Positions 10,606 to 22,684 of a stretch of DNA of 64,000 nt are shown in pieces (positions within the stretch are counted from its first letter, which is position 1; each line of letters begins with the position of its first letter). This DNA is from Chinchilla lanigera (taxonomy: Eukaryota; Chordata; Mammalia; Rodentia; Chinchillidae), in assembly GCF_000276665.1 (NCBI RefSeq), contig NW_004955415.1, forward strand, positions 32,942,012 through 33,006,011, read 5' to 3'. The translations under genes and the position numbers were made by a program. Under the pieces are notes generated by a model. It was not told where the DNA came from. It saw only the letters and a program-made list of their open reading frames with translations, and did not search any database.

Positions 10606-10925
10606 TGCTAGACGTACAGAGTGCAGCCCTGCAGCGCCATGACAGAATACCTGAGACAACTCATGCGGAGGAAAGGCTTGCTCTGGCTCACGGCTTTAGA
10701 GGACCCCAGCTAGGGGTGGCTTTGGGGCCCGTGGCCAAGCAGAACATGGTGGCGGCGGGTAGCAGAGGCCGCAGCCACGGTCTGGATCCCTCTCCAGCCA
10801 CACCCCCTGTGACCTCACTTCCTCCCACTAGGCCCTGCACCTTAAAGTTTCCACCACCTCCCCATAGCACCCCTGGCTGGGGACCAAGCCTTGAACATGT
10901 CTTTCCGGGACATTTGTCCTAACCA
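10606..10925 (-). mobile_element. MaLR-like LTR
   Basis: 'catgacagaatacctgagac', 'gaggaaaggcttgctctggc' and 'cctgcaccttaaagtttcca' are the order of a rodent MaLR LTR read backwards. The ends are eroded. Confidence 0.65.
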
Positions 10926-11017
10926 GAGCACGTGGGATTAAACTCTGTGAAAATCTTTGATCCGTACCTTCATGACACACACTGTTGTATGTTTCTCATG
11001 CTCCCATAGACAGCTTT

Positions 11018-12681
<1,664 letters not shown>

Positions 12682-12797
12682 AAAATTTTGAGACAGAGTC
12701 TCACTGAGTTATTAAGTTCCAATGCTGGGCTCATTTTCGATCCTCCTGCTTCAGCCTCCTAGATTGCTGGGGTTATAGGCGTGTACCACCCCACCTG
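12682..12797 (-). repeat. B1-ID dimer SINE, B1 half (right piece of split element)
   Basis: 'gagacagagtctcactgagt' to 'cgtgtaccaccccacctg' completes the SINE whose ID half is at 11018-11110. Confidence 0.85.
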
Positions 12798-13075
12798 TCT
12801 CTCATAAACACATTTTTAAAGGCAAAAAAGGAAAGCCAACCATGTCTCTGGCCACTCCAAAGAGATAAAGGTGGGGGGCGCCTCCATTTCCCACTGAAGC
12901 AAGAGAGGAAGGGTCGCCAGGTGGGAGTCGAGGCGTGGCAGGAGTGTGCCGGGGTATGCGTGCACTGCACATCCCTCCTGGCTCAGCCTGACACCAGCAG
13001 CAGGAGCAGTATTTACACCATAGGAGTTGGCACACATCTTGGTCTTTCTAATTTTTAGTTAAGAGCCAGTTTCCT

Positions 13076-13232
13076 GCCAGGCATGGTGTCACACACCTGT
13101 AATCTCAGCACTCAGGAGGCTGAGGCAGGACAGTCACCATGAGTTTGAGGCCAGCCTGAGCTACATACATAGAGAGTTGAAAGCCAGCCTGGACTAGGCA
13201 GTGAGACCCTGTCTCAAATACAAAGGAGAGAG
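13076..13232 (+). repeat. B1 SINE with internal duplication
   Basis: 'gccaggcatggtgtcacaca' to 'gagaccctgtctcaaataca', GA-rich tail. Confidence 0.92.
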
Positions 13233-13828
13233 GGAGAGAGAGACAGTTTTCAGAGGATCAAAGTTGATGATCAAAGTTGCACACATACAAGAATGTCACA
13301 ATAAAACACTATTCTGTATAATTAAGATGCACTAATAAAAAACAAAACCAAACAAAAAAGAAAAGAGCCAGTTTCTGCACAACCCGCTTCAGCCTTGGAC
13401 CCAAGATAAACAGGATGAGGCACGGCGAGGGTGGGTGCCGCCCAGTTTAGGGCCTGTTGTGCCAGCTCCTGAACCGGACTTAGTTCCTGGTCTCCATGGA
13501 GCTCATTCTTTGCAGGTGAAAAGACACAGATACTGTAAATCTACTCAACAAAATAAGAAAATGCCCATGGGCTCCCAGGTGGACTTTGTCTCTGGGTGAG
13601 TCCTGGGCAGAGTTTTGCAGGATAAACAGGAGTTTTCCACTGGGGGTTGGAGGGACGGTCAGGGAGATGGGAACGGTAAAGGCTTGGGAGTTTGGGAAGA
13701 GCAGGTCAGATTCTTAGGACCATAACTTCCTTGGCGCAGAGGATTCAAGCAAGACCAATGCAGCCCACAGATGTACTTTGAGAAATATTTGAGTTGATGA
13801 ATGACATTTAAATAATTAAGGAGCTAGG
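13233..13828. other. No gene recognised
   Basis: Contains a short duplicated 'gatcaaagttg' near 13257-13277 and an A-rich stretch at 13335-13365, otherwise featureless. Confidence 0.35.
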
Positions 13829-13976
13829 AGTGGTGGTGCACGTCTGTAATCCCAGCACTCAGGAGGCTGAGGCAGGAGGATTACCATGAGTTGTAGGTCA
13901 GCCTGGGCTACATAGTGAGTTCAAGGCCAGCCTGAACTACACAATGAGACCTTGCCTCAGAAAAGAAAGGAAAGAA
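13829..13976 (+). repeat. B1 SINE with internal duplication
   Basis: 'gagctaggagtggtggtgca' to 'accttgcctcagaaaag'. An ID element landed in its A-rich tail. Confidence 0.92.
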
Positions 13977-14079
13977 GGGGCTGGGGATTTAGCTCAGCGG
14001 CAAAGCGCCTGCCTGGCAAGCGCAAGGTCGTGAGTTCGGTTCCTGGTACCGGAGAAAAAAACCAAAACCAAAAAAAAAA
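13977..14079 (+). repeat. ID SINE, subfamily A, with target duplication
   Basis: Complete body from GGGGCTGGGGATTTAGC to CCTGGTACCGGAG plus A-rich tail. Flanked by AAAGGAAAGAA at 13966-13976 and 14080-14090. Confidence 0.93.
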
Positions 14080-14106
14080 AAAGGAAAGAAAGAAAGAAAT
14101 CCAGTG

Positions 14107-14398
14107 CTCTGGTTTGGGTACTGGTTTTGGGGTCCTCAGATACCCCTGAATGAAGGTTCAGAGGATGGCACAGTTGGAGGAGGCAGGTCTCACTGGAGGA
14201 AGTGAGGTTATTGGGGGCAGGGCCTCCTGCCCTCTGCTCTGCTCCCGAATGAGGTTGTAGCTTCTGTCTCCTCCATGGTTCCCATCCTGTACCCCTTTCC
14301 AGAACTGTTCAGATGCCTCTGACCCAGAGTTGAATAAACCTTTTGTCTTTATAAGTTAGCAGCTTCCTGTATTCCATTATAGCAACATAAAGCTGACA
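14107..14398 (+). mobile_element. MaLR-like LTR
   Basis: 'gctctggtttgggtactggt', 'caggtctcactggaggaagt' and a 3' end with AATAAA (14331-14336) followed by 'tccattatagcaacataaag', the LTR 3' terminus. Confidence 0.65.
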
Positions 14399-14452
14399 AA
14401 TATATGCAGATTTCTGTTTTGCTTTTCAGAAAAATCAGAAAATCTAGATTTT
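14372..14452 (+). repeat. Paralogue of the 16-kb segment, transposon-free
   Basis: 'ttccattatagcaacataaa' through 'aatcagaaaatctagatt' aligns with 16035-16316, but lacks the 200-bp DNA transposon found there. It represents the empty site (TATATGCAG at 14401-14409). Confidence 0.8.
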
Positions 14453-14457
14453 TCTTG

Positions 14458-14602
14458 GTGTTTTTGAGACAGGATCTTGATATATAGTTTAACCAGCTTT
14501 GAACTCACTATGTAGCCCAGGCTGGCCTTGAACTCTCAGCGATCCTCCTGCCTCAGCTTCCCCAGTGCTGGGATGACAGGACTGTACCTCCATACCCACC
14601 TA
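14458..14602 (-). repeat. B1 SINE, antisense with internal duplication
   Basis: 'gtttttgagacaggatcttg' to 'actgtacctccatacccacc'. Confidence 0.92.
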
Positions 14603-15280
14603 GAAAATCTGGTAACCCTGGGCATCCATTTCTGCAGGAAAAGTTGACCAGCAGGTGATGGACGTATGCTTGTCAGTGTGCCACACTCCCCGCTGTCCCC
14701 CATTGTCCCCCAACGCTGCAACCTCGGGTCAGTGACCTTCACCACCATGCCCAGTACTTTCACTGGTCTTAACCATGCTAGACCCAGCTCTGCTCCTGCC
14801 TCAGTCTAAAAAGAGGAAATGTGAGAAATCCGGGAAGACCTCACCCTTTGTCTTTCCTGTCACCAGTCTCTGAGAACGCTTGAATCTGCCATCTTGATGT
14901 GCCACAGGGACTGCAGCGGAGGCACGGTAACTTCCTGTGACAGGTCAGAAGTGTGGCCGTGATGCTCCAGGCTACAAGGAGCCATTGGCAATGTTTTATT
15001 CCATTGTTCAAGTAACAATTTGCGTTGGAGCTGGCGAGGCTCAACCTCTTTCCTGGGGCCTGGCATTGCCCCCTGCTGGGCGCTCTGCCCTGCTGGAGAT
15101 GGTGGCGCTGTGGGCATCACCCCATAGCCAGCCACACGCCAGCACCCTGGTCACCTCCTGGCTAAGACCCTGCCCTCCCTCCTGACCTCTACCTCTGTGG
15201 ACGCTGGGGATCTCGGTGCAGGGGGCAGCTAGCCGGTCCATAAAGTGAAGGCATGGCCCCTGCTGGGGACACAAGGTCCC
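14603..15280. other. Unique DNA, no gene recognised
   Basis: Mixed GC with no repeat signature and no supported exon. Open frames of up to 91 codons overlap in several phases and show no recognisable protein. Confidence 0.4.
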
Positions 15281-15377
15281 TCTCTCCCTCTCTCTCTCCC
15301 TCTCTCTCTCCCTCTCTTTCTCCCTCTATCTCTTACTCTCTGTACCTACCCACTCCTCCCTGTCCCTCTTTCTGCCC
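15281..15377. repeat. (CTCCCT/CT)n pyrimidine repeat next to gap
   Basis: Imperfect CCCTCTCT units run directly into the gap at 15378. Confidence 0.9.
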
Positions 15378-15657
15378 NNNNNNNNNNNNNNNNNNNNNNN
15401 NNNNNNNNNNNNNNNNNNNNNNNNNNNNNNNNNNNNNNNNNNNNNNNNNNNNNNNNNNNNNNNNNNNNNNNNNNNNNNNNNNNNNNNNNNNNNNNNNNNN
15501 NNNNNNNNNNNNNNNNNNNNNNNNNNNNNNNNNNNNNNNNNNNNNNNNNNNNNNNNNNNNNNNNNNNNNNNNNNNNNNNNNNNNNNNNNNNNNNNNNNNN
15601 NNNNNNNNNNNNNNNNNNNNNNNNNNNNNNNNNNNNNNNNNNNNNNNNNNNNNNNNN
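15378..15657. other. Assembly gap (280 N)
   Basis: Undetermined bases flanked by pyrimidine-rich repeat on both sides (tttctttctg resumes at 15658), so probably one simple-repeat locus. Confidence 0.99.
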
Positions 15658-15675
15658 TTTCTTTCTGTCTTTTTT

Positions 15676-15845
15676 TCCTATACTGGAGATGGAACTAGGG
15701 CCTTCACACTGAGCTCCACCCTAAACTCTTTATATATTTTGAGACGGGTTCTCACTGAGTCACTATGTTGCCCAGGCTCGGCTCAAACTTGCCTCAGCCT
15801 CCCAGAGGGCTGAGATGACAGGGATGTGCCCCCGTACCCAGCTGA
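15676..15845 (-). repeat. B1-ID dimer SINE, antisense
   Basis: ID half 'tactggagatggaactaggg', B1 half from 'tttgagacgggttctcactg' to 'gtgcccccgtacccagct'. Confidence 0.88.
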
Positions 15846-15986
15846 CTTTGCGAAGTATTTTGTCGCGTGTTTTGTCACAGTATGGAAAGCTGTCTAACAC
15901 ATATGTGTGTTCCTAAATTGATGCAGGAAACCCACCATGGATGTGAGAAACTGTAAGTCAAATCACTCTGCGTCTTAAATCAGGGT

Positions 15987-16006
15987 ACACACACACACAC
16001 ACACAC
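15987..16006. repeat. (AC)10 microsatellite
   Basis: Pure dinucleotide run. Confidence 0.95.
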
Positions 16007-16065
16007 CCCACATCTAAATTAGAAACCTCCAGCGTTCCATTATAGCAACATGAAGCTGCCGAGTA

Positions 16066-16265
16066 CAGCGGCACCTCAGTTTGTGAACTTAACCTCTTTT
16101 ATGACTTGGGGGAGGACGGCTGCTTTTGGGCTTGTGTGGGGAAGATGCCATGGTTGTATCTGTCATTCGGCGCAGAGTTTGTGAACAGAAGCAAATTTTG
16201 GTCGAACACTTTTGTTTGATACTGAACTGTTTGTTAACAAGTGTTTGTGAACCAAGGTATTACTG
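16066..16265. mobile_element. Tigger-like (Tc1/mariner) MITE with TA target duplication
   Basis: Termini CAGCGGCACCTCAGTT and, reversed, CAGTAATACCTTGGTT form an inverted repeat in which all differences are transitions. TA dinucleotides flank it (16064-16065, 16266-16267). The paralogous segment at 14372-14452 lacks exactly this block. The termini resemble those of the larger element at 25447-26569. It has no coding capacity. Confidence 0.8.
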
Positions 16266-16398
16266 TATATGCAGACTTCTGGCTTTTTTAGAAACATCAG
16301 AAAATCTGGATTTTGAGGGTGTTTTGAGTGTGGTAACTTTACACACACCCACATAATTCTAGGTGGTACAATGGTTTGGGTATGGTTTAATGAATCCC

Positions 16399-16610
16399 CC
16401 AAGGAACCAGGCATGTAATCCCAGCACTCTAGGAGGCTGAGACAGGAATCACAATTTCAAGCCTAGCCTGGGCAACTTGGTGACTTAGCAAGAACCTGTG
16501 TCCAAAAAAGAATTGAAACGGGGCTGAGGATGTTGCTTAATGCAATGGCCCTGGGTTTAATCAACAGTACCACAATACTACTACTACTGCTGCTATTAAT
16601 AATAATAATG
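16399..16610 (+). repeat. B1-ID dimer SINE with (ACT)n/(AAT)n tail
   Basis: B1 half to 16510, ID half 'gggctgaggatgttgcttaa' to 'aatcaacagtaccac', then ACT and AAT triplets. Confidence 0.85.
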
Positions 16611-16669
16611 TAGCCCAAGGGTTCGTGCATTCAAGTATAATCCCCTTTGCAAAGTATTAAGAGGGTTGA

Positions 16670-16915
16670 AGTTAGCCACACTCAGTGGTACACACTTGTA
16701 GACTCAGATACTTGGGAGGGGCTGGGGATGTAGCTCAGTGGCACAGCGCCTGCCTGGCAAGCATGAGAACCTAAGTTCGATTCCCAGTTCAAAAAAAAAA
16801 AAACACAAAAAGTCAGATACTTGGGAGGCTGAGGTAGGACTCTATGAGCTCCAGGAGTTCAAGCCTAGCCTGGACAACACAGCAGGACTCTGGCTCCAAA
16901 AATTAAAAAAACAAA
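16670..16915 (+). repeat. B1-like SINE split by an ID
   Basis: Halves at 16670-16719 and 16813-16915 join across the duplicated TCAGATACTTGGGAGG. Confidence 0.9.
16720..16812 (+). repeat. ID SINE, subfamily B, with 16-bp target duplication
   Basis: Body 'ggctggggatgtagctcagt' to 'cgattcccagttc', A-tail. Perfect 16-bp repeats at 16704-16719 and 16813-16828. Confidence 0.95.
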
Positions 16916-17154
16916 CAATTTTAAAAGTATAGATGAAAAGAACAGTTAATGCTTACTTTTTTTTTTCTTCTTTTTAATTTTTTGACCAATTTCACCTGCT
17001 TATGTCTGGTAATCTGAACAACTAATTTGAAGACAACAATATGCAATATAACAACCACTGTTGCATTCCTACCATCTTATTTAGTGAAATTCTGTATCAT
17101 TTCTGGTTTTTAAAATTATTTTTATTCTGTTTAAAATTTAAAAAGGGTAGAAAA

Positions 17155-17266
17155 AAGGGGCTGGGGATTTAGCTCAGCAGCAAAGCGCCTGCCTGGCAAG
17201 CACAAGGTTGTGAATTCGGTTCCTGGTACCGGAGAAAAACCAAAAAAACAAAAACAAACAAACAAA
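17155..17266 (+). repeat. ID SINE, subfamily A, with target duplication
   Basis: Full body and (AAAC)-rich tail. Flanked by AAAAGGGTAGAAAA at 17141-17154 and 17267-17280. Confidence 0.95.
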
Positions 17267-17280
17267 AAAAGGGTAGAAAA

Positions 17281-17590
17281 TGAATCTGCTTGTGACTTTT
17301 AGAGGAGTGGCCTTCAGAAGGTGATTAGGATTAGATCAACTCATCACGCGTACCCTCCTGATTGAATCCTAGTGGCTTCCTAAGAAGAGGGCGTGGGACC
17401 TGAGGACACGCACACACAGCACCCGCGTCTGCCTGGACCCCTGTACCACGTGGGACTCTGCCCTGAGACTGCAGTGGCCAGCGGTGAGTCCCCAACTTTG
17501 GGCCTCCAGAAATGTGAGCTAAATGTCTTCTCTTATCCGGTTACCCAGCCTCCTGTACTCGATTAAATTAATGAAAAATGAACAGTACAG
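17281..17590 (+). mobile_element. MaLR-like LTR fragment
   Basis: 'aagaagagggcgtgggacct', 'tgggcctccagaaatgtgag' and 'tacccagcctcctgtactcg' are the LTR 3' half order. Confidence 0.5.
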
Positions 17591-17651
17591 GAGGTCTTGT
17601 GAGAAGAGAAGGCAAAGTCAGACATGCTGGTTTTATTTATTTATATATGCA

Positions 17652-17755
17652 TTTATTTTGAGACAGTAGTCCGGGCTGGCCTCAAACTCACAGCAATCCT
17701 CCTGCCTCAGCCTCCCGAGTGCTGGAATGACAGGTGTGCACCTCCATGCCTGCAT
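17652..17755 (-). repeat. B1-like SINE, antisense
   Basis: 'attttgagacagtagtccgg' to 'gtgcacctccatgcct'. Short form. Confidence 0.88.
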
Positions 17756-17884
17756 GTGAGTTTTAAAATATGTCCACAAGTTTTCTGATACTTTTCCTTT
17801 CCAGGGATGGCCAGGCTGTAGAGGTCGAGGGGGAGTTTAGAAAGGTCAGTGTGGGGCAGGAGCCTCGTATGATTAGAAATAAGC

Positions 17885-18065
17885 ATCGGAGGCATGGTTA
17901 CTCCCAGTTCGTAATCCCAGCTACTCGGGAGGCTGAGGCAGGAGAATTGCAAGTTTGAGGCCAGCCTAGACCATTGAGTAAGAGCCTGTTTCATCATAAA
18001 AAGGGCTGGAGGCACAGCTGAGTGGTAGATTGCTCCTGGGTTTGATCCCCAGTACCTAACTTTTA
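17885..18065 (+). repeat. B1-ID dimer SINE
   Basis: 'ggaggcatggttactcccag' to 'gtttgatccccagtaccta'. Confidence 0.88.
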
Positions 18066-18237
18066 AAAAGAGGTTTATTTTGTCTGCAGGTGGAAAAGTG
18101 CAAGCCCAGGACTGCCCTGACAAGGACCCCTGTGCGTTATCTCAAGGTGAGAGCACCAGCAGGTGCTGGAGGGCAGGCACAGACACCATCCCTGAGGAAA
18201 GAACCCTGTGACCTGATCACTTTATTTATTTGATGAA

Positions 18238-18404
18238 GGGTGCTGGGGATGGAACCCAGGGCCTTTGCACTGAGCTATATCCTCAGCCCTTTTCTATTTT
18301 GAGACACAGTCTCTCTAAGTTATGCAGGCTCAACTCAAACATGAAGTCCTCCTGCCTCAGCCTCCAGGAGTTCTGGGGTGACAGACCTGTGCCATCACAT
18401 TTGA
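18238..18404 (-). repeat. B1-ID dimer SINE, antisense
   Basis: ID half 'gtgctggggatggaacccag', B1 half to 'gacctgtgccatcacatttg'. Confidence 0.88.
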
Positions 18405-18415
18405 CCCTGATCTCT

Positions 18416-18451
<36 letters not shown>

Positions 18452-18650
18452 GTTTTTCTCCGGTACCGGGAACCGAACTCACGACCTTACGCTTGCCAGG
18501 CAGGCGCTTTTGCCGCTGAGCTAAATCCCCAGCCCATCCCTGATCTCTTCTTAAAGGCACTGCCTCTTACCACAGTTCCAGCTCCGATGACAATTACATT
18601 CCAGTACGAGTTCCCGAGGGGACAGACCACCTTCCAACCACAGCACTACA
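18405..18650 (-). mobile_element. MaLR-like LTR fragment carrying an ID insertion
   Basis: Outside the ID, 'cttcttaaaggcactgcctc' and 'ccgatgacaattacattcca' are antisense LTR. The ID at 18420-18537 sits in it. Confidence 0.55.
18420..18537 (-). repeat. ID SINE, subfamily A, antisense, 15-bp target duplication
   Basis: Long T-run (tail) then CTCCGGTACCGGGAACCG … CTAAATCCCCAGCC. Perfect CCCTGATCTCTTCTT at 18405-18419 and 18538-18552. Confidence 0.96.
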
Positions 18651-18839
18651 GGAGGCAGAGTCTGGGGCGAGGGGGTTAGCTGGGGTGGGGACTCTGGAGA
18701 GACAGAGCATACAGTGGGTTCACTTGGGTCCCCCCCATCCTGACCCCCCGGGGATCTCTGAGTATGACTTGCACCTAGGTTCGCTCCAACGTGAGACAAG
18801 AGGGCCGGGCTTCCAGACCCCGACAAGAGCAGACCCTGG

Positions 18840-19572
18840 CATCTACAGAGCCTACATGCTGTGGTTTGCAAACGGCTCACCCCACAACGTTGGTGAGGTG
18901 CAGTGAGCCCTTTAAGAGGAGGAGACCAGTGGGAGGTGCCCGGGCTATGGGGCGTGTCTTTGGAGGGGCGTGTCTTTGGAGGGGCATGTCTTCAGGAGGG
19001 AGCAAAGTGGCTGTCCTGGGACCCCATTTGTTCTCCTGAAAGCAGGTGCTGTGAACGCAAGCTGAGCCCTAGGTTGCTCTCTGGCTTCCTGCCCAGCTCC
19101 ACGTTGCCTTCTCTCACGCACACCTGCTGTTGTGACAATTAGTCCTGATGATCACCTTTTCTAAAGATCACTCTGGCTGCGTCTGGGTGGACCACAGGGG
19201 ATGATCTGGGGGACTTTGTCTGGTCCCTGGTCCCTTCCTCTGTTCCTTTCCTGCTCTGCTTTCGGACATCATGCGATGGGGAGCTCCTCCCCACCACACC
19301 CTCCACCATGACACTTCTGCCTTGGAGCCCTCTGCCAGGGACTGAACCCAACCTTCTCCTTCAGGTCGTGGGCGTTAGGGTTTTTTTTCCCAGCAACTGA
19401 AAGGTAACTGGTACAGAATGCCACCCACCAAGGTTGCCCTCAGAGTGACACTGAGACTGGTACTACCCCTCGATCCTCCGGAATGGCACGTTCAATAAAT
19501 GTCTTTTTCCATAACACTACTTGTCTGCAGGTATCTTGTCACAGTAACAGAAAACGCACTGACACACTAGCA
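18840..19572 (+). mobile_element. MaLR-like LTR fragments
   Basis: 'cagtgagccctttaagagga' and 'gaccagtgggaggtgcccgg' open one LTR. 'caataaatgtctttttccat' and 'tatcttgtcacagtaacaga' give an LTR 3' end at 19490-19565. Probably more than one element. Confidence 0.55.
18949..18997 (+). repeat. 16-bp tandem repeat, three units
   Basis: GGGGCGTGTCTTTGGA twice (18949-18964, 18965-18980), then a 17-bp variant GGGGCATGTCTTCAGGA, within LTR DNA. Confidence 0.9.
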
Positions 19573-19871
19573 TCTGTAATAGCTAGCTTCCCAAGCTCAG
19601 GAATTTACCAGGGAGAATGGAGTTGCATCTGCCTTCATCCTGCTTGGACTGTTGCTAGTGGTCCCTGAAAGTAGCCACCCTGGTTGGTTTTGTATCTCAG
19701 GAATAATTTGCCACGCACACTACAGGTCTGAAGTTTTGAAGGACGTTCTGTCCCTGGTGGAGACAGGAACAAAGCCTGGGCTGTACTGGCCGGTTCTGTC
19801 TGGTCCCAGGGTGCCGCCTTCCCAACACATTCCGGAGTCATTCTTGAGAAGTGCGCATGCGCGGGGTGGAG

Positions 19872-20030
19872 GGTTGCACACCTGTCATCCCGGTGCTCTG
19901 GGAGGTTGCGGCAAGAAGATTGCAAGTTCAAGACCAGCCTGGGCAATGTGGCAAGAACCTGTCACAAAAGATAAAAAGGGGCTGAGGATATAGCTCAGCC
20001 CTGGGATCAGTCCCCAGAACCCACCCCCAA
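19872..20030 (+). repeat. B1-ID dimer SINE
   Basis: 'gagggttgcacacctgtcat' to 'gggatcagtccccagaaccc', followed by a CA repeat. Confidence 0.85.
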
Positions 20031-20056
20031 CACACACACACACACACACACACACA
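20030..20056. repeat. (CA)n microsatellite
   Basis: Pure CA run at the SINE 3' end. Confidence 0.95.
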
Positions 20057-20059
20057 ACC

Positions 20060-21095
20060 TTGAGAAAGGAGAGAAAACTAGGTCCTTACAAGGTCTCCCA
20101 GAACTCTGTCGTGCAGGACGGGGGCCCTAACCCGGTACTGTGGTGGCCATCACCCACGGACAGCTGGGACTGGGCTTGGCCTTGTTCTCCATCTTATTTT
20201 TATTTAACAATACGCACCCCTTCCTCCTTGCCCCCAAGCCATTACACATGCAACGGTTCACAGCAACACGCAAATGGGTTCTGCTTCCCCGCCGCCAACT
20301 CCTGTCTCAAAGGAGCTCCCCCAGCTGACCTGGGCCCCGCGTCCCCGCCTCTGCCAGTCGCCCCCATTCATCTTAGCCTGGCGCCCCCAGCTCTCCGCCT
20401 GTGCCTGCAAATCCTTCCCGCTCTTAATTGATTCTTAATCTGCAGCCCAGGGCAGCGCAGCTGTGGAGCCAGGCGGAAATCGTTGCCGTCAGCGCCCGCC
20501 AGGGCGTGGGGGATCTGGGGAGCCTGCGCCCCCGTTTCTCACAGTCCTCAGCTGGCGCCTTACTCCGTTGTCCTCTCCGTTTTCCACCCTGCCGTGGTGC
20601 CCTCCTAGCTCCCGGGCTTTGTGGGGAGAGTTGTGGGGGAAGCAAGGCCTGGCGGGACCACGCTCTCCGCCCCCAGGGGGCACAGGAGCAGCTACCGCTC
20701 CCATTTCAGGCTCCTTCCTCCCGCACCCCCACTCTCACTGGGGAGGACGACTGCCCAGGGCAATGTGGGACCACGGGGCAGAGAGGGCCCTGTGCCCCCC
20801 ACGCCACCTTGCCCTCCCCTTCCCTGGGGGGGGGAACCACGTGCCGTGGACATCGCCCCTGTGGCAGCCCCACAGCCTCGGGCAGTGACCTTGGACAGGA
20901 GCGTAGAGGGTGGCCAAGGTGACCAGGTTCTCCCTGCTGCCTGCTGACCCTCTTGGTGCAGAGTCGGGGTGAGGTCGGGCAGGGTCCCCACAACTGGGAG
21001 TGGGATCAGGACGGGCAGGAACAGAGGGTGACGCAGGAGGGAGGCCGAGCTCAGGGTGGGTGGTGTGCAGGTCAAGGGGGCCCTTGCAGCAGAAG
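20060..21095. other. GC-rich unique DNA with AT-rich homeobox-like island
   Basis: No repeats are recognised. Around 20424-20442 the sequence TTAATTGATTCTTAATCTG stands out from GC-rich surroundings and contains TAATTG and TAATCT homeodomain-type cores. Several long overlapping open frames exist in both strands (up to 196 codons), as expected from GC richness. None resembles a known protein and none is bounded by convincing splice sites. Confidence 0.45.
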
Positions 21096-21360
21096 ACACA
21101 TGCGCACACGTGCACGCACACACACACCCCTATCCGCCCGCACTCGCCCATCCGCAGGCTCACATGCAGGAAACCATGCTCATGCAACACACTCATGCAC
21201 GCACACTCACACTCTGACACGCTCTGTACACACACACACACACACATTGCCCCACAAACACATACATGCAAACACATGCTTATACCTGCTCTGACAGTTA
21301 CCCACTCACACATTTGCACACTCATGTGTGGTTACACACACCCCAGCACACACTCTCGCT
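21096..21360. repeat. CA-rich imperfect repeat
   Basis: Interrupted CACA/CATGCA runs. Explains the Cys/Val-rich and His/Thr-rich frames here. Confidence 0.85.
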
Positions 21361-21690
21361 CTTCTTCACAAGCAGGCTGCAGACCCCATGGCCTCCCTGC
21401 CTTCATCCCCTCCCCCTGCCAAGGCCGCCCTAAGCTCTGTAAATATCACAGCACTGCACACTTAGGCCGGGCAGGAGGGGGAGGTGGGCCCAGCCCTGCA
21501 GCTCCCCAAACCCTGCGCTGCCTCAGGACAGGGCTGAGTCAGGAGAGGACCACACCTCTGACCCCAGCCCCCAAGACTAGTACCCCACTGGCTCTGGGCC
21601 AGGCAGAGCATGGGAGCATCCCCGATGGAGGGGCAGGAGGGACCAGGGGACTGAGGGCCTTTTTTACATAGCTTGTTTGACATTCATGCT
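21361..21690. other. GC-rich unique DNA
   Basis: Includes 'ctctgtaaatatcacagcac' near 21440, an AT-rich patch in GC-rich DNA. No gene seen. Confidence 0.35.
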
Positions 21691-21691
21691 G

Positions 21692-21844
21692 CTTTTTTTT
21701 TTTTTTTTGAGACTGGGCTTCACTGAGCAGTTCAGGCTGGCCTTGAGCTCACTTTGTAGCCCAGGGTGGCCTTGAACTCGCAAGGATCCTCCTGCCTCAG
21801 CCTCCCAAGTGCTGCGATTACAGGTGTGCGCCATCACAACCAGC
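21692..21844 (-). repeat. B1 SINE, antisense with internal duplication
   Basis: T16 tail, 'gagactgggcttcactgagc' to 'gtgcgccatcacaaccagc'. Confidence 0.93.
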
Positions 21845-22009
21845 CGTTTTGCATATTAAATCCAGCGCCTACTGCGGGTGTTCTCCAGGAGCACCACAGT
21901 GACCAAGATAAAAAGCAATGCCCACCTAGAGGTGTATCTGTGGCAGAACACAAACCCAGCGTGCATGAGGCCCTAGGCTCCTCCACTGCACACGCCCCAA
22001 ATTCCTAGC

Positions 22010-22290
22010 TGGAAATCATGGCACAGTCTGTCATCTACAGCACTCTGGGAGGCTGAGTCAGGAGGATCTCAAACTAGAGCCCAGCCCAGGAGATTTATCA
22101 GTTTAGTTTTTCTCCGGTACTGGGAACCGAACTCACGACCTTGCGCTTGCCAGGCAGGCGCTTTGCCGCTGAGCTAAATCCCCAGCCCGAGATTTATCAG
22201 TTTAACAAGACTCTGTCTCAAAATAAAATGTAAAAGGGCTGAAGATGTATCTCAATGTGAAGGCCTTGGTTCAATCCCTCATATTGCCAA
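22010..22290 (+). repeat. B1-ID dimer SINE split by an antisense ID
   Basis: Left piece to 22105, right piece from 22205 ('acaagactctgtctcaaaat', then ID half 'gggctgaagatgtatctcaa'). Confidence 0.88.
22106..22188 (-). repeat. ID SINE, subfamily A, antisense, 16-bp target duplication
   Basis: GTTTTTCTCCGGTACTGGG … GCTAAATCCCCAGCCC. Perfect GAGATTTATCAGTTTA at 22090-22105 and 22189-22204. Its A-tail is unusually short (five A). Confidence 0.96.
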
Positions 22291-22344
22291 AAAAAATTTT
22301 TTTAAAAAAGTGTGCTTGTGGGAAGCTGTGGGAAGAGACAGACA

Positions 22345-22410
22345 CTAAACAAGTGTGTGTGCGTAGGTGTGCACATTTGTGTGTGTGTGCGTGCGTGCGT
22401 GTGCATATGG
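22345..22410. repeat. (GT)n-rich tract
   Basis: Imperfect GTGTGT/GTGC run. Confidence 0.85.
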
Positions 22411-22684
22411 CCTCAAATACATACAAAAGCAGGCATGCAGCTCAGTGAGGCTGCGGCTTAGAGCAGAGCTGCCAGGCAGAGGGAACAGCAGGCGGTAAGG
22501 CTCAGAGGCAGGCATCCAGCTGCCCGCGGGGGAGCCGCTGTGGCCACAGCAGGGGACCCAGGGACAGAGAGAGGACGACCAGGAGGCCAAAGGAGGGCAG
22601 GGCTGCCTGCAGGGGACCTAGGGGCCCCAGCGAGGAGGTGGGTTTAACTCTGTGTGAGCTGGGCCCGGGGACGTACGCATGAGT

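Noticed and set aside
13977..14050. tRNA gene (A and B boxes present)
   Set aside because: The body is a tRNA-derived ID SINE with A-tail and target duplication. It lacks a complete cloverleaf and 3' tRNA end.
15245..15813. 155- and 186-codon frames rich in Ser-Leu-Pro
   Set aside because: Pyrimidine microsatellite plus gap translated. No protein.
20428..21325. Frames up to 196 codons in GC-rich unique DNA
   Set aside because: Several overlap in different phases and both strands. The Cys/Val-rich part is the CA repeat at 21.1-21.3 kb.
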